A stretch of 64,000 nucleotides of DNA from Lateolabrax maculatus (GCA_031216445.1 CM062217.1:26478001-26542000); one strand, 5' to 3'. Numbered from the stretch's first letter, positions 35,987-49,700 are shown. Translations and numbers: made by a program. The notes: generated from the letters alone by a model not told the origin.

Positions 35987-36539
35987 TGTGTTCTAGTGTG
36001 GTGTGAAAATCTCATTAATGTCAAGTTAAAGCCCCTTCTCTATAAATGCACAGTAAACAGGAAGTCACAAAGGGGAGAAGTACACCACAACAGTACATTT
36101 TCACACATTGGACAAGGACATCAGGTTGGATATGCTCTGTAAAAACTATTGCTTAATGACCAGAGTTAGAAGTGGTCTAAGCTTGAAAATCTAAATCTTC
36201 TCAATCGACCATTCATCCAAATGACTTATTTTCTCAGCCTGCCTGCATCATTGATGCATGGTAATACGTCCATGAAAAGAGTGAAGCTCTCTGTTGTGTA
36301 ATCTTCACTAAAATAAATCTGTCTGAAGCCTTGAACTTTCCAGTGACGTTGGCGGAACCATTGTCATTCCACACATCAACAGTCTGAATACCTGAAGGTG
36401 AAAAGAAATTAGTATTACCTGCGCAAATACTTTACCAAAGACCAATGTTTGCGCTGTGGCTGCTCATAATAGGGTGAGCTGTCATTGGCTGCATGCTCCC
36501 TTCTCCTCAGCTGCCATAGGCTAGCCTTTCACTCTCATC

Positions 36540-36706
36540 TGACTTATAATAGTCCTCGCTCCCTCCTTTCATCAGTCACTCCCCTGCAGGATGTTTGCTC
36601 TCCTTACTGGTTCCTCCTCAGCCTGCACACTGACAGTGACCTATCAACTGGAGGGGACCTGCCGTTTGAACAGCGTTCACAGTGAAGAATGAGACACATT
36701 CAGGTA
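36540..36706 (+). promoter_or_regulatory. probable ankrd34b promoter and noncoding first exon
   Basis: A TATA-like TTATAATAG at about 36545 is followed by GC-richer sequence ending in a donor-like ACATTCAG|GTATTC near 36706. The ankrd34b coding exon has its own acceptor with 90 nt of leader (41556-41645), so at least one upstream noncoding exon must exist. This is the best candidate, about 5 kb away. Inferred from position and motifs. Confidence 0.35.
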
Positions 36707-36777
36707 TTCAAGAATTACTTATTGTTGTTCCCTAATCTTCCCTGAATTCGTAAAGTAAGAATTGTTATTATATATAT

Positions 36778-36812
36778 TTTTTTTTTTTTTGGGGGGGGGG
36801 GGTTTGGGGGGA
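36778..36812. repeat. T-run followed by G-run
   Basis: About 14 T then 11 G, then TTTGGGGGG. The G tract could form a G-quadruplex or be an assembly-sensitive homopolymer. Confidence 0.8.
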
Positions 36813-38500
36813 GACTGTATGTATGTATGACATATGAAATCTGCTTTATCTAGCCTTTATTCTGCTTTATTTAGCCATAAATGGACATAATTTAGAATGT
36901 ATGACTGTACTAACAGACAGGCAGAAACAGATTTCAATTCAGTTTGTCCTTGTCCAGGTTATTTCTGTGCTGTTCAGAGAAACATTTTTCATTCCTTTCA
37001 AGTCATATTTTGAGCTGAGCTTCTGTGATGAATTGACAGCATATTCCAGTGCTACCTGTGACTGAGTGGGTTTCTTATGTCAGGCATTTCATATAGCTTT
37101 CCACTTGACTACATCTATAAGTAGCTCTTAATACACCATGAATACATGTAAATGCATATAAAGCACCAGTATTTTACACAGATTGTCATAATATTATCCC
37201 AGTCTCTACTAAGGAGCATGGAATGGGAAAAAATGTCTGGCCTTTACATGTGGTGTGATAAAATGTTAAAGAATGACATTTTCTCTGCTGCCTCTCTCAT
37301 TAGCTATTCTGTCTGTGTTGGTGCTGGTTGAAGGCCAGGCCTGACCCCTCAAAGAAGCACAGATGGGGGTTTGAATGTCACCCTGCAGAAAATGCTGCTA
37401 ACATAGGTTAAAAGCTCCTGCTCTTCACACATACATTATAACCCTCCCAAATGGACTATTACAGCACTGTACAGATAATTTAAAAGTACTCTAGTTATTT
37501 AGTATTGCATCCATAAAGATACTGGACTCACAAGGGACAGATTAAAAGAATCAAGATCGGCTGAGATATTTTTAGTTGCTAGTATGGGTCAAGCTCATGT
37601 TTGGTTCCTACATTTCCCATAATCCAATCAATAGTCTCTGTATGTTAGACAATCCCTGCCTGATAAATACAATCATCTTTAAAACCACTTTGTAGAACAG
37701 GTTTTGTGTTATAAATGAGTTGTGTCCAGTGGTAGAAAGTAACATCTGCTAAAAACACTGTACCATCTTGAAGGATTTTTGTACTTTACTAGAAGATTTA
37801 CATTTTATGCTACTTTATACTTCTACTCCACTACATCTCTGACGGAAATATTGTTCTTTTTACTCTACTACTTTATAGTCACTGGTTACTTTGCAAATTA
37901 AGATTTTGTACACAATACATACACAATTATTGATCAAAGCACCCTACAGTATATGCAGCAGCTAAAATGAGTAAAGCTACAACATCAAAATGTTGCTTAC
38001 ATGCTAGTGCATTAAGAATAATATAATATCTACATGTATGTTATTATAAAACAAGCCATTGTGCATGATTTGTACTTTAAAGCTGCACCAAGCAATATTT
38101 TTATTTAACGCTGAATCAGATGACTATTTGTAATGTGACAGGGGTCGCTCATATGACAAACCCAAAAACCCAGAACTCTGCAGTTCCTCTCAGTTAGGTC
38201 ATTGTTTTGTTTTTACGGTCCAAGCTCTCCTCTCACCAACCTTGTTCCAGCTGCAGCATTTCAGTATTACGTTTAAAAATGACTTGGAGGTGAAACAAAA
38301 GGACTTATAAAATGTGAACACCCCCCCACCCCCCCCAATCTTTCAGGACTTGTATGACAGCACAGATAATGACTGTTTTGTTTGTTTTGTGAATGAAAAT
38401 GAAGCTGTAAACTTTCATGGTCACTGAGCAGTGGTGGTGGCCTCTGTTTCTTTCTTTGAGCAACAAACATATGGGGGGTAATATCTGAGAATAATCTGAG
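36813..38500 (+). other. ankrd34b intron, repeat-poor part
   Basis: AT-rich intron. A dispersed-repeat fragment (ACATTTCCCATAATCC and TTATAAATGAGTTGTGTCCA) lies at about 37600-37730. No coding exon seen. Confidence 0.4.
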
Positions 38501-38509
38501 AGTGAAGTG

Positions 38510-39060
38510 GGGAATTTATGGGAAAAAACTCACAAATTTACGAGAACAATTTAATATTCTCTGAGATTATAAAGTCATAAATTTGCAAGAAAAATACAAG
38601 GTTTTTTTCAAGGAATCATATCGCTTCACTTGGCAAGGTTTGATCACCTAATCACAGATCCACGTCCAGGGGTGTGTGGACAATGGGGAAAGCCAGCAGA
38701 GGTCACTCTGCCATGGGCATTGACCTTGCCGACTTCCCTCCCTCTGGTTCTCTGGCAGAGGAGCACAGCACAGTCTGGGTCCATGGGGCTTGCTGGAAGC
38801 TGCTTAGAACCAAAGGGAGGGTGGGAAGTCGGCAGGGTCCCTCTGTCGGCTTTCCTGTGGTGTCCACACTCCCCTGGATGTGGAGCTGATGAGGTCCATC
38901 CAACCTTGCAAAGTGAAATGATGTGGTTGACATTGCTTGAGTTCTTTTCTTGCAAATTTATGATTATAATCACATCAGTCAGTCATCACACAATCAGTTT
39001 TTTCTGTTAAATTTGTGAGTTTTTTCTCGTAAATTTACAACTTTAATCTCGGAAATGTTT
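38510..39060. mobile_element. foldback (long palindromic) element
   Basis: Nested inverted arms. Outer arms contain AAAAAACTCACAAATTTACG (left) and TGTGAGTTTTTTCTCGTAAA (right), then CATAAATTTGCAAGAAAA and its inverse, then CTTGGCAAGG and CCTTGCAAAG. Inner arms pair GTCCAGGGGTGTGTGGACA with TGTCCACACTCCCCTGGAT, and AGGAGCACAGCACAGTCTGG lies near the centre (about 38768). The whole stretch could fold into one hairpin. The inner arms resemble 13750-13935. Confidence 0.65.
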
Positions 39061-40424
39061 TTTTTTTCGGATCGCTTTACATCCTACTGGCACACACACG
39101 TCTACGCAGTTAAAATAAGTCATTGGTCACTGTTTCATAGACTTGGATGAAAGAAACACAAGGCCACACACACAATAGGCTGCAAGAGTGAATACAGGCA
39201 GTCCGGGAGAGGATGACGAACACATTGTGTTCTCATATCTGAAGCCTGAAGGAGGAAGGAACAGAAGTTATGCCTTTAACTGTGTGACTTCCATATCTTC
39301 ACATCGTCTCTACATACAGCAGCATATGGGATGTTTTGTTTGTTTAACTGTTGCCATTGCCATTGTGTGACCTTGTCTACTGCAAATCATAGTTACAATG
39401 GCAACTATAATCTATCATCTTGAAGTACTGCGCAAATAAAGATGTGTGTATGCGTCATCTTCATCAGAAGTCTGACAATCCCTGTGAGAATTCAAGGCAA
39501 CCTACAGTTAGGCTTCTTACAGAGGTACAAAGAGACTGCTGCTTCAAAACACTGTAAAATGATGCAACATCCAAACAGAAATGTCATGAGTAAAGGTGAA
39601 CAGTGGTCAGAAGTAGACTCTCACCAACATTGAATGACACTTATCAGAATATTGATTTAGAGGACTACTCATGCTTTTGTATGTTTTTACTCAAAATTGT
39701 GTATATTTTACATTACCACTGACCATTTTGAGAGTTAATTTGTGGGACAACGGAAAAAGTGGCACTGATAATGAATTTCTTTGATATTTACGTGTAATGA
39801 CTTTTGAATGTCAGTGTCATTAGAGTAATATAAGGGCCCCAGTAGGAGGTTGACAGAACAGAGTAAAGAGAGTACACCTGACCAGCTCCCATCCTGCTGA
39901 CCAGCTCTCTCCTTGACAGGAGTATACCTTGGGACAGGTTGGCTGCTGGTCCCACTGTCTGTCTGCTCCGTACCATAAAAAAATCAGCTCACTCGTTGAT
40001 TCGCTTCTGAATTAGAAAATGGAAAAAAGATTTGAAGAAATCAGGCCAGAACAGACTGCAGGATTCAGCGCAATCATTATTTCTGAGCTGTTTTTTTCTT
40101 CAAGAGAGAATAAAATATGGTAATGTAGCACTGGAAAAATAACTCACCACTTGAAATGTTGGAATGATTAAAAACAAAATGCCTATGTTACCCAGACATT
40201 ATTGGGTAAAACATTTAACTAGTACTTTAATGTACTCCCCAACACACTGCTAACAATCTACAATTTACAGGGACTAGTGCAGTGCCCGACTGCTTGTCCC
40301 GCGGAAGTGCTGCTTGCATCATTGTCATCCACAGTCATCCACACATACATATACACATACATATAAGGGAGGGAAATTCCCTCCCTTATAGTCAGCTGAT
40401 CTCTTTCTGTCTGTCTGTCTGCTA

Positions 40425-40428
<4 letters not shown>

Positions 40429-40479
<51 letters not shown>
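40429..40479. repeat. (GT)n microsatellite
   Basis: About 25 GT units, preceded by CTGT repeats. Confidence 0.95.
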
Positions 40480-40481
<2 letters not shown>

Positions 40482-40685
40482 CTCGTCTCTCTCACTCTCT
40501 GTTTAGACACAACTGATAAATATGTGGACTACGTAATTTAAATAAAACAATCAGAAACAGCAGTGATAAATATAGTGGATTGGCATTTATAGCGTTTATA
40601 ATAGATTACTTTGTGTTTTCTTGATTTGTTGCCTTGCCAGATACGGTTCTTGAGATGCACTAAGAACATACATATATACATACAT

Positions 40686-40722
40686 ACAGACAGACAGGCA
40701 GACAGACAGACAGACAGACAGA
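40686..40722. repeat. (CAGA)n microsatellite
   Basis: About nine CAGA units preceded by ACAT repeats. Confidence 0.9.
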
Positions 40723-41645
40723 TTCCTTGCATTATAGTTAGATAAATGCAGAGCAAAGTAGAAAAACACATGGCAGGTATTTTGAATCAGAATAAAGCCT
40801 GAATATTGAAACAAATTTCTTTATAATGCTTATCTAAACACATCATGCGAACATATCATGCATTATAATTGCAATTTTTGCTGTGTCCCAAAACAGCTAT
40901 ATTTCTGTCCCTTGAGAGTACCTGGAACTTCAATTTAGTTCCATCTACTGAGCAGTTACCAAATTTAAGTTCAGGATCTCATACAGTGGAAACAGGAGCA
41001 GAACCTGTGACAATGGCTATATGTTAAGTTACAGGTCGTTAAGTTCCAGCAGTGGAAAAGGCATATTAATGTGGATGTTGGAGTCATTCTTTTGAAAAGG
41101 GCTATATTGCATTGTCTGATAGAATTGTGCCACTAGATTCAATTATATTCCCTGAGGTTTTGTATATAAGCCAGTAATATGATACAACATTACATACAGT
41201 ACATTTTGTGCACAAAAAAACAGTACGACAAGTGGACAATATACAGTGCTGTAGTATATATATTAGGAGAGAAGGATAACTCACAATGTTATGTACAGTA
41301 TATTTATGTGCATGTTTATATATATATACTAACTATGTGAGAATCTCTGAGTGCAGTCGTGTATACCAGAAAAGACTGGGATGGGTTTGGAGGAGTCTGA
41401 AATCACAAAGAACAAAAGCTGTGCCTCAAACAAACAACTTTGCAGTTTATTGGAAGTTCTGATGTGGTTTGAGGACCTACAGTTTAAATTCATCAACAGC
41501 TGCCCACCTGATTGACAACACATGAGAATTTAGTGTTCCTCTTCCTCTATTGCAGGCACTGGGCTGTGTGCACCTTTGGACAAACAAGTGACAATCCGTC
41601 ATCAAAGACACTGAAGGTGGATTAGAGGCAGCCAAAATCCTTACA

Positions 41646-43468
41646 ATGGATGAGTCAACAGAGGTTCGAACAGATGGCAATTCACTGCTGAAGGCTGTCT
41701 ATTTGAGTCGTCTGCGTCTGACTCGGCTGCTCCTGGAGGGAGGGGCCTACATTAACGAGAGTAATGAACATGGCGAGACACCACTTATGGTGGCCTGCAA
41801 GACACGGCATACAGATTCACAGAGTGTACCCAAACGCAAAATGGTTCGGTATGTTTTATCAGGATACATGTACACTATTGATTATTGAAAGCATGTGTTT
41901 TTGTTGAGGATTATTAACTTCCAATTCTGCTGTTTTCTGTTGTAATAAATGTGATCTTTACTCCCAATAGGTATCTTCTGGAAAATGGGGCTGATCCAAA
42001 CATCCAAGACAAGACAGGAAAAACAGCTTTGATGCATGCCTGCCTTGAACAAGCTGGAGCTGAAATTCTGTCACTACTGCTGAGCAGTGGAGCTGATCCA
42101 ACTCTGGAGGATCATGCAGGCTTATCAGCACTGGTTCACGCTGTCAATTCAGGCAACAGGGATGTCCTCAGAGTGCTCTTGGATGCCTGTAAAGCAAAGG
42201 GCAAGGAGGTTATAATCATCACCACCAACAAACTGCCATCCGGCCATCAGATGACAAAGCAGTACCTCAATGTCCCTCCACCTCCTGACCTTGAGGATCG
42301 TCTGCATTACACCCCAACATCTTGTTTCATGTCTCCATATGAGGTCCAGCTACGCACTCCTCCACAAGGCTCCTCAGCAAGTGCTTCCCCCCAACCTGGT
42401 AGCCCCCTTCTTGGCCTCAGGGATCCCCAGTGTTTAGGCTCAGCACCTGGCCTAGTCACATCTCGACCAGGTTCTCCAATTCAACATCCTAGTCCTTTAC
42501 GCGTTCCTGGTGTGGATAAGCGACTAAATCTCCAGATGCTACACTTCGAGCAGTGGTCCAAAAGTCCTTCCCTACTGCTTCAGCAGAGCCAGGCCTCCTC
42601 TCTGACAGAAGAGCCTGTGGAAATTACACCTGAGGAGGAACTGTCCTTCAGAGTCAATGGTCTCGCCTTCCATGGAAGACCTCCAGCTGTTTCACGCCAC
42701 CACAGCATTGATGTCAAAGACACAACCGGGCTTCTGAAAGCACTAGAGAACATGTCAGGAAATGAGAATAGAGGAGGAGGTGGAAGAAGAGGCATGGGTA
42801 GAAAGATGTCATATGACAGCGCTGCAAGTTCAGTACATTCTGCTTCTCACCCAAACTTGCATCACGATAGTCTCCCCTTTCCCGATGAATCCAGTCCTGT
42901 GGATGAAGATTCCTCTGACTGTCTCAGACAATTGAATGTTTCCAGTCTGCAAAATGTGGTTCGTCGGCGGAACATTGGTATTAACCACTACAGTTCTGAC
43001 TCTCAGTTACCACAGTTTGGCAGCCGTGACAGTGGCTCCAAGAACGGTGGTGGAGTTGGAGCTGGAACAGAAAGGCACAAGCTGGTCAACAGCAGATCAT
43101 CCACTCTGTCAGAATCTAGGGAGTCCTTGGAGAGCTCTGTCCAGAGACGAACAACAGCCGGGTTGGAGCGAAGAGGCTCAGGGGCCCTTCTTCTGGATCA
43201 CATCGCCCATACTCGCCCTGGATACCTCCCTCCTCTGAATCCCCATGCACCTATACCAGACATTGGAGTCAGCCCTAGCTCCTCCTACCCTTTGAGTGGA
43301 AGTAGTAAGACATTAAATGGGGTTCTTACAGGGTCAAAGCCTATTCTTCCCTGTGCACCTGTTTTCCCAAGGAATCTAAATGCCAAGAAAATGCTGTGGA
43401 GACGCCACTCAATGCAGAGTGAGCAGATAAAGCAGCTGGTCAACTTCAAGGAAACTTTTGGTCACTAG
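41646..43468 (+). CDS. ankrd34b: ankrd34b (ankyrin repeat domain 34B), complete
   Basis: Two coding exons: 41646-41848, and 41971-43468 (stop at 43466-43468), joined in phase (CG|G = Arg), giving 566 residues against roughly 514 in human. The N-terminus (residues about 8-150) carries four ankyrin repeats: NSLLKAVYLSRLRLTRLLLE, NEHGETPLMVACKTRH, DKTGKTALMHACLEQAGAEI and DHAGLSALVHAVNSGNRDVL. A long Ser/Pro-rich, probably disordered region follows, then a conserved tail ending KKMLWRRHSMQSEQIKQLVN. ANKRD34 family function is poorly known; the proteins are mostly neural. The small ankyrin exon plus one large exon and the neighbourhood (dhfr upstream, fam151b downstream in opposite orientation) support 34B over 34A/34C. 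The leader begins at an acceptor, CTATTGCAG|GCACTG (41556). Confidence 0.93.
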
Positions 43469-44663
43469 AATTAAATATTGCATGTATCAGGAGAAAATGC
43501 ATGTGCTCTTACCAGTATCATACATTGCTGTACTATACCTATGATACCATTGCTGATGCCAGCTCATGTGCACTTTAAAACTAAATACAGTTTAGGCATT
43601 CTCAGTTTTTAGACTTTTCATGACAGAATTTCGTATCATCATTCAAGCCACAGGGCCACATGAGCTCTATTTAAAGAAAGATACAAAAATAACTTTATTG
43701 TGAATCTTTGATCAATTATAATTAACTGAGAAATATATACTTTACATACTCTAGCCCTTTTTCCAGAACAGCTACGACATCTTCAACATCTCGTATCCTT
43801 CCTCAGTGGATGGAGTTGCTTAGTTGTAATGGCGATGGTTTTGTTTTAATCATGTGTTAAAAGTATGGAATTCAAGAATGAACCTTTAATCTCATGCTAC
43901 ATGCTTGTTCAATTAAAAAAAAAGTTTGAGTCTATACCTTGAGGGATGTCATACAATTTATATTGTAAAGTTTATGCTGAAGACGTGGCTCTCATCTCAT
44001 GCCTCCGACTTGTGCCAACAGCACTGTGTGTCAGTGTGTTCTCTGGAATGAAGAAACAAGACATTTGGTTTTTCAAAGCCAAAGAGTTGCTGTGACATTA
44101 CAGAAAGCTTCATCTTGAGAATCAAACCATGGACCTTGGATCACAGACAGTACAGTGAAGAGTGTAATACAGCTTGAGAAACATCCACCGTCAATCTACT
44201 AGTTTAAAACCAATTTTGGAATAGAAACATGCTTTTGTGAATTATATTTTTGCAGCATTTCTAACAATGCATTGTGTTTACTTAATTTGCTTAGTTATAA
44301 TTGTATCAGTTATTTTTCATTATTCTAGAAATGAATAATTATTACAGATGGCTATGTATTCTATACAAAGACATAAATATTAGATCCATGATTTACATTT
44401 TGAACATGTGTGTTCAGTGCACTGCTGTCACTATTGGAGTTAAAGGTTACTTGTCAACATAAGGTGCACACTGAGGAAAAAGATAGCCGTTCCTTTTAGA
44501 AAAATCTTTTATCTTAATTGCCAATAAGTAAATCTGCATACTTGAAAATTGGAAATATTTTCACTCTTTTCACCACGTAGAGTTGCCAGTGGCAACACTT
44601 CAATGGTACACTCAACCTTCAGCATTCTTCATTAAATTGTATTATATTACTCTGTCTATTTTC

Positions 44664-44669
44664 AATAAA
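44664..44669 (+). terminator. candidate ankrd34b polyadenylation signal
   Basis: AATAAA about 1.2 kb after the stop, implying a long 3' UTR. No earlier canonical signal was noticed. Confidence 0.4.
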
Positions 44670-45538
44670 CCTAATACCAAATATTTAGGGTTATAGGAAA
44701 TGTGTCTACTACACTTTCTCACATTTTAGTAAGTGGTTGTTTAAACTATTCCAATTCTGTATGCATAAAAATAACAACCCTAAATGCAGCAGCAGATGTG
44801 ATATATTAATCAGCAGGACTGTATGAAAAAACAAATTCAGTAACAAGCAGTACTAAAACATAAAAAATATATATTTGGAGGACTATATAATTTAGTTTAT
44901 TATGTCAAGACCTGCACAATATTCCTATAACCTTTTTAGTCTGAGAACATTTCTGGGGGGTTCTGCAATTGAACTTAACATACTATACATTCTTGTATGT
45001 AGTTTCTAACACCACTTTAATGTTTTTAAAATAGTCCTAAAGTAACTTAATATTTCTCTATCATCAGTATTGCATTTTCTGACTTTAACCAACGTAAACC
45101 AACTTAACCTGAGTTTTAAATTATCATATATTACGGTAACAAAGTACATTTATTCGTGTCCTGAACCTGAGTACAAGTCTTTATTACTATACACTGCTTG
45201 ATACTTATGTCTAAGAGGAATATTTTTCTGAATTACATTTATTTTAAAGCTTTAGTTACTAGTTACTTTGCATATTAAGATTTTCATACAAAGACCAACT
45301 TGATATCAATGTAAAATGTGGTGCATTGCTATAGATTTAACTACCAGTTACCAGTTCCAATGTGTGATGCAATAATATAATATGATAATAAATACTCATG
45401 GGGGCCAATTTTCTGCATAATGAGTACTTTTAAGACTTTCTGATACTAAAGAGTAACTTAACACCCTCTGAAAATTTTGTCTTTGACACTGACAACCAAT
45501 GGTTAACTTTTTCACATTGCCGCAGTGATGTAGAGTGT

Positions 45539-46103
45539 ACTTCAGTGATGAAAATCTTAGAGCTGGCTCACTCTAACAAGAAGTTTCAGGAGACCTGGAT
45601 GTCTTACACAGGAATATTTATTGAAGCTCGATCGAGGAGAAAAGGGAAACACCACGTGTGAATCACAGCGTACTGCTACCCAAGTCTGAAGATGGTGTCC
45701 TGAAACTCAGTATTTAACCTTCCCCAGAAGTGATAAGTTCTGCTATATCCAAATAGGGATATTCCTAACTCAGCCTGGTCTGTGTGATGACTCTGTTGGA
45801 TATCGGATCAAGACAGGGAAAGACGTCAACCATTGCTGTCCTAGCAACAGCATAGCCTCTCTACAGTCTCTCTTATCCAGCGTCAACAACCAGGCTCCAG
45901 CCTGTTGTGTCTAAACCTGAATACAGAAGATATCTAGCAGACCTTGGTCTACCAGAGGCCAGAGCCAACTCACTGAGACAGGCGAACAGAGACAGACAGG
46001 TGAACAGAGACAGACAGTTGACCTGACCTGTGAAGCACTGTCTTAAGTTACCTTTAACCTACAAGAGGGAAGTTTAACATACAAGAAGGAATATTCCTTC
46101 ACA
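45539..46103 (-). mobile_element. possible solo LTR-like repeat
   Basis: Read in complement, the stretch runs from TGAAGGAATATTCC to GATTTTCATCA (TG...CA). It has an AATAAA (complement of TTTATT near 45610) toward its 3' end. It includes a short internal duplication, GAACAGAGACAGACAG. No matching target duplication was found, so the call is weak. Confidence 0.3.
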
Positions 46104-46138
46104 AATACCTCTTCTCATCTACCACTGATATTATAAAC

Positions 46139-46330
46139 GGTAAATGGACTGCATTTATATGGCGCCTTTCTACCTTACTGGACAAAGCGCTAATGCCTCT
46201 CATTCACCCATTCACAAATCAGGGTTCAGTACTCAAGGACACTTAAGACTTGGAGGAGACAAGGCTCGAACCACCAACCCCAGGTGCTACTGTAATAGTC
46301 AAAGCTGAACGATACCAGTGGAATATTCAT
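46139..46330 (-). mobile_element. SINE copy (tRNA-headed family)
   Basis: Shares GTAAATGGACTGCATTTATA, GGCGCCTTTCTA and CATTCACCCATTCACA with the 24.1 kb copy. It has a B-box-like GGTTCGAGCC in complement (GGCTCGAACC at about 46264). Partly diverged. Confidence 0.7.
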
Positions 46331-46792
46331 AACACACCCACGGCAGGACCACCACACCAGGCTTTTAGGTTTTGAGGACCACTAACAACAGCACTGACTT
46401 CTAACTTATAATTTTTTTAGTGACATATCAATCATATCAACAATGCATGCCAGTTTTCTCTTTTTCCTGAAACCAGCTGTAACAGCACAACATTTTGTCT
46501 GCTGAACATTTATAGCCAAGCAATAGTCTTTAAACATAAGTATAATTTGTGTGACAGAAATGCATTTTCTTCTTCTTTTCTGTCTTATTAATCAGCACAT
46601 GACCCCCTGGGTGGTCCAGACGGTAGGTTAGGAATCACTGCTGTAACATATTATGCCGTTAGTAGATGGCAGATGAACCATAGTAAAAGTCTGGCTCAGA
46701 CAAGTTTCCTCAATCCACTTGGGGGCTTCAGTCGGCTATCAGAGTCAAGAGACCACAGCCAGACAACCTCTGAGTATGTGTTTGCAGTACTT

Positions 46793-49700
46793 TCAGTTGT
46801 TGTCTTGCAATGTCACACTGAGCTCTGTCCTGAGAGAATCTGGCAGGTCATAGTAGATCCTTCTGATGTCAAACTCTTTTCTGTAGGGCAGTAGGTCCTG
46901 CAGTGCTAACTTGTCATTGTGGCCAGTCCACACTGTTAGAGTGTACCTGTGAACAACACAGAAAGGATAAACACTTAATGAACAGCTCAAAGTTATTAAC
47001 ATATTATATATCAGTGCCAATTCCGAAAATAATTATTCACTCGAGGGGGTCATCTGCTGTTTATGGAAGCCCATTTGCACCACTGTGATGAAAAAAATAA
47101 CGATCTGTAAGTCATAATTATGAGATACTATGGTAAATGGAAAGCATTTTATATAGCGCCTTTCTAGGCTACTGACCACTCAAAACGCTTTTACAATACA
47201 TGCCAACATTCACCCATTCACACACATTCATACACTGATGGCAGAGACTGCCATGCAAGGTGCAGTGTCTTGTTCAAGGACACTTTGACACTTTCTCTGG
47301 AGGAGCAGGGGATTGAACCAGGAATCTTCCGATTACTAGATCACTATTATGAGATACTATCTAGCTATCACTAAGTCTTGAGCTGCCTTGAGCTGATACA
47401 GAATGCCCCTCGAGTTATTCAGTACTTTCAATTTTTCTACATTTTCACTTAAGTTCAGCAACTTGACCCAAACTCTGGCGGGAGTGTGTTGCAAGTAGAT
47501 ACGCAATGTCCACTGGGAAGCAGAGAGAGAGACAGTGTAGCAAACATCTAGCCTTAGCCTGGCAAGCTAATGGTCAGTAATTAATGAAATAAAGCTAAAA
47601 CTTTTTAAAGGGAAGCTTCTCAAAACCCCAAATGACTTGTGGTAGGCAAATGCATTGTGGAAACATTATGACCTTGTTGTGACACCAGATAAAAAACCCT
47701 CACTAGCTATGTACAGTGTAGAGATTACAGTGCTATTCTGACATATGATAGCAAAAAACAAACTGGCACACCCTCTCTGCAGAGACAAACAGCTTGTAGA
47801 TGTCAAGCTTTGTAGCATCCAGGCAACCCCCAGCTGCAGTGAAATCCCAACTATCAAACAACTGGGTGGATTTTTTGTTGTCAGGATATAAGGCACTCGC
47901 AGACCACTGCAAGACAAGGATTTAAAGATCCAGCACAGGAGCTAATTAATGTGGGGGCTAGCATTGGTTGCATGCCAGAGCAGACAGTGCTTCCAGACTA
48001 TAAGGACTCAGTGTCATTAGAAGAGTGGCTGTTGCTGAGTTTGAGGAGTGGGTGAATGTGCCAGTAAATGAAGGTGGGGATGAATTCCCAGAATCTCTAC
48101 TTCTAACAGGGGTGGCGAGTGCAAAGTTAACAAGACCCATAGAGCCACAGAGGCCACATTTATCGAGATGGGGAAGGATGAAATAAACCGGAATTTTCCT
48201 TTAACACAGCATAATGACAGGATGGGTTATGGGTGAAAATCCAGCAGTGGAGATTAAGTAATGCTGATGTGACTGGCTTCGCTGTGTTGATAATCACCTG
48301 TCTGACTGCTGCAGCAGCCATGTGAGCTGGGAGAACGACTGGGCCAGGAGAGCTGCACGCACTGGGAAGGTGACTGGATGTTTAAGGGTTCTACATATAT
48401 CCTCCATCACATGCACCATATCCCAGCTGTAACCTGAAAAATATTAAACGAAACAAATCAATATGCAAGCGTCCTTCTCACAGCATCTACAGGTTTCACA
48501 AACCTTGTATTCGAGATGTACACTCACTCTTCTGTGGAGAACTGGTTTAAAGGATAAGGGTTGTGTTATTCTGCTACTAACTAGTATAGTGTGTATTAAA
48601 GCCTGATATATCTTCTTCCTCTGAACCATAGAGCTCCATTGTTGTCCAATAATTATTAAAAACACATCGATGAGCCACACTGCTGCGCTGAGTGACATGT
48701 TCCTTCATTCAACACACACACACACACACACACACACTGTAGTTTATTTTAACTTAATCCCACATTACCCATCCAGCTGCTGAAAAATACTCACACTACA
48801 CACTTAATGTGTGTAAACCGCTGGAAATAGTCCCCAGTAAATGCATTATTTCCTCCTGTTGAGTTTGTTAAAAACTACAGTGGCCAGCAGTTTTTAGGAC
48901 ATTTCTCAGTCTGTATTTGCCTTTGAAACTATATATTTGTGAGCCATTTTTAAAGCTCTTCGGGTGGGAATCAAATGGTTTGAGGTCTAATAGGATAGGG
49001 AACCCAGAAAGTATTGACAGATGAACTAAGACATTGTTTGTTCGGATCTTTCATGGGATTTGTTGAAAATAATCAAAATGTAAATAATACTAGCCCTATC
49101 CTTTAAAACCAATGTCAGAAAAACACAATATATATGGCAAAATCTGAGCATTACAAACATAACTAATGAAAGCAGTGACACTTTGTTAAGTGATATTTGT
49201 GACATGAACATTGAATAAAATTACTCCTTATAATGTGAATGTAAACAAACCAGAGCATAAAGACCAGAGACACAGAGGACTGTTCTGTTCTGTGTTTGTC
49301 AAAATAATACAGATGATGCATTGTAGTATGCTGTTCACATGTTCTGTAGCTGGTGATCAGAAAAATTTTAACAAGCACCAACACACCGTATTAAGCACTT
49401 CACCACAGGACAACTTCTGGAAAACCTGGGCCCTGAGTTCTTCAGTGGGAGCATCACACTCAGATATGTGAGAATTAGAGTGTGCAAATGTGAAATCAGA
49501 TTCAGTAAGCTGATTTGATACTGGATTCAGATTGGATAAACTGCTATCAACCCCAACTCTAACTGAGACGCCTCACAAGAATTAGCAGCCTCCAAGCCAT
49601 TTGAAAAGGGATGCATTAATGCATTCCTGTCCTTTGTTAGGTCCCATGTACATCCCATATTTTGAAACTCTTCAGTCAACTGCTAGTTAAATCAGTTTGG

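Larger units (their letters stand above)
39061..41555 (+). other. ankrd34b intron, downstream part
   Basis: No exon recognised. Contains the GT and CAGA microsatellites listed separately. Confidence 0.4.

Noticed and set aside
40429..40722. CRISPR-like short repeats
   Set aside because: These are uninterrupted GT and CAGA microsatellites without spacers, in a vertebrate genome.
42580..43238. Minus- and plus-strand frames inside ankrd34b exon 2
   Set aside because: Shadows of the long Ser/Pro-rich coding exon, with no family match.
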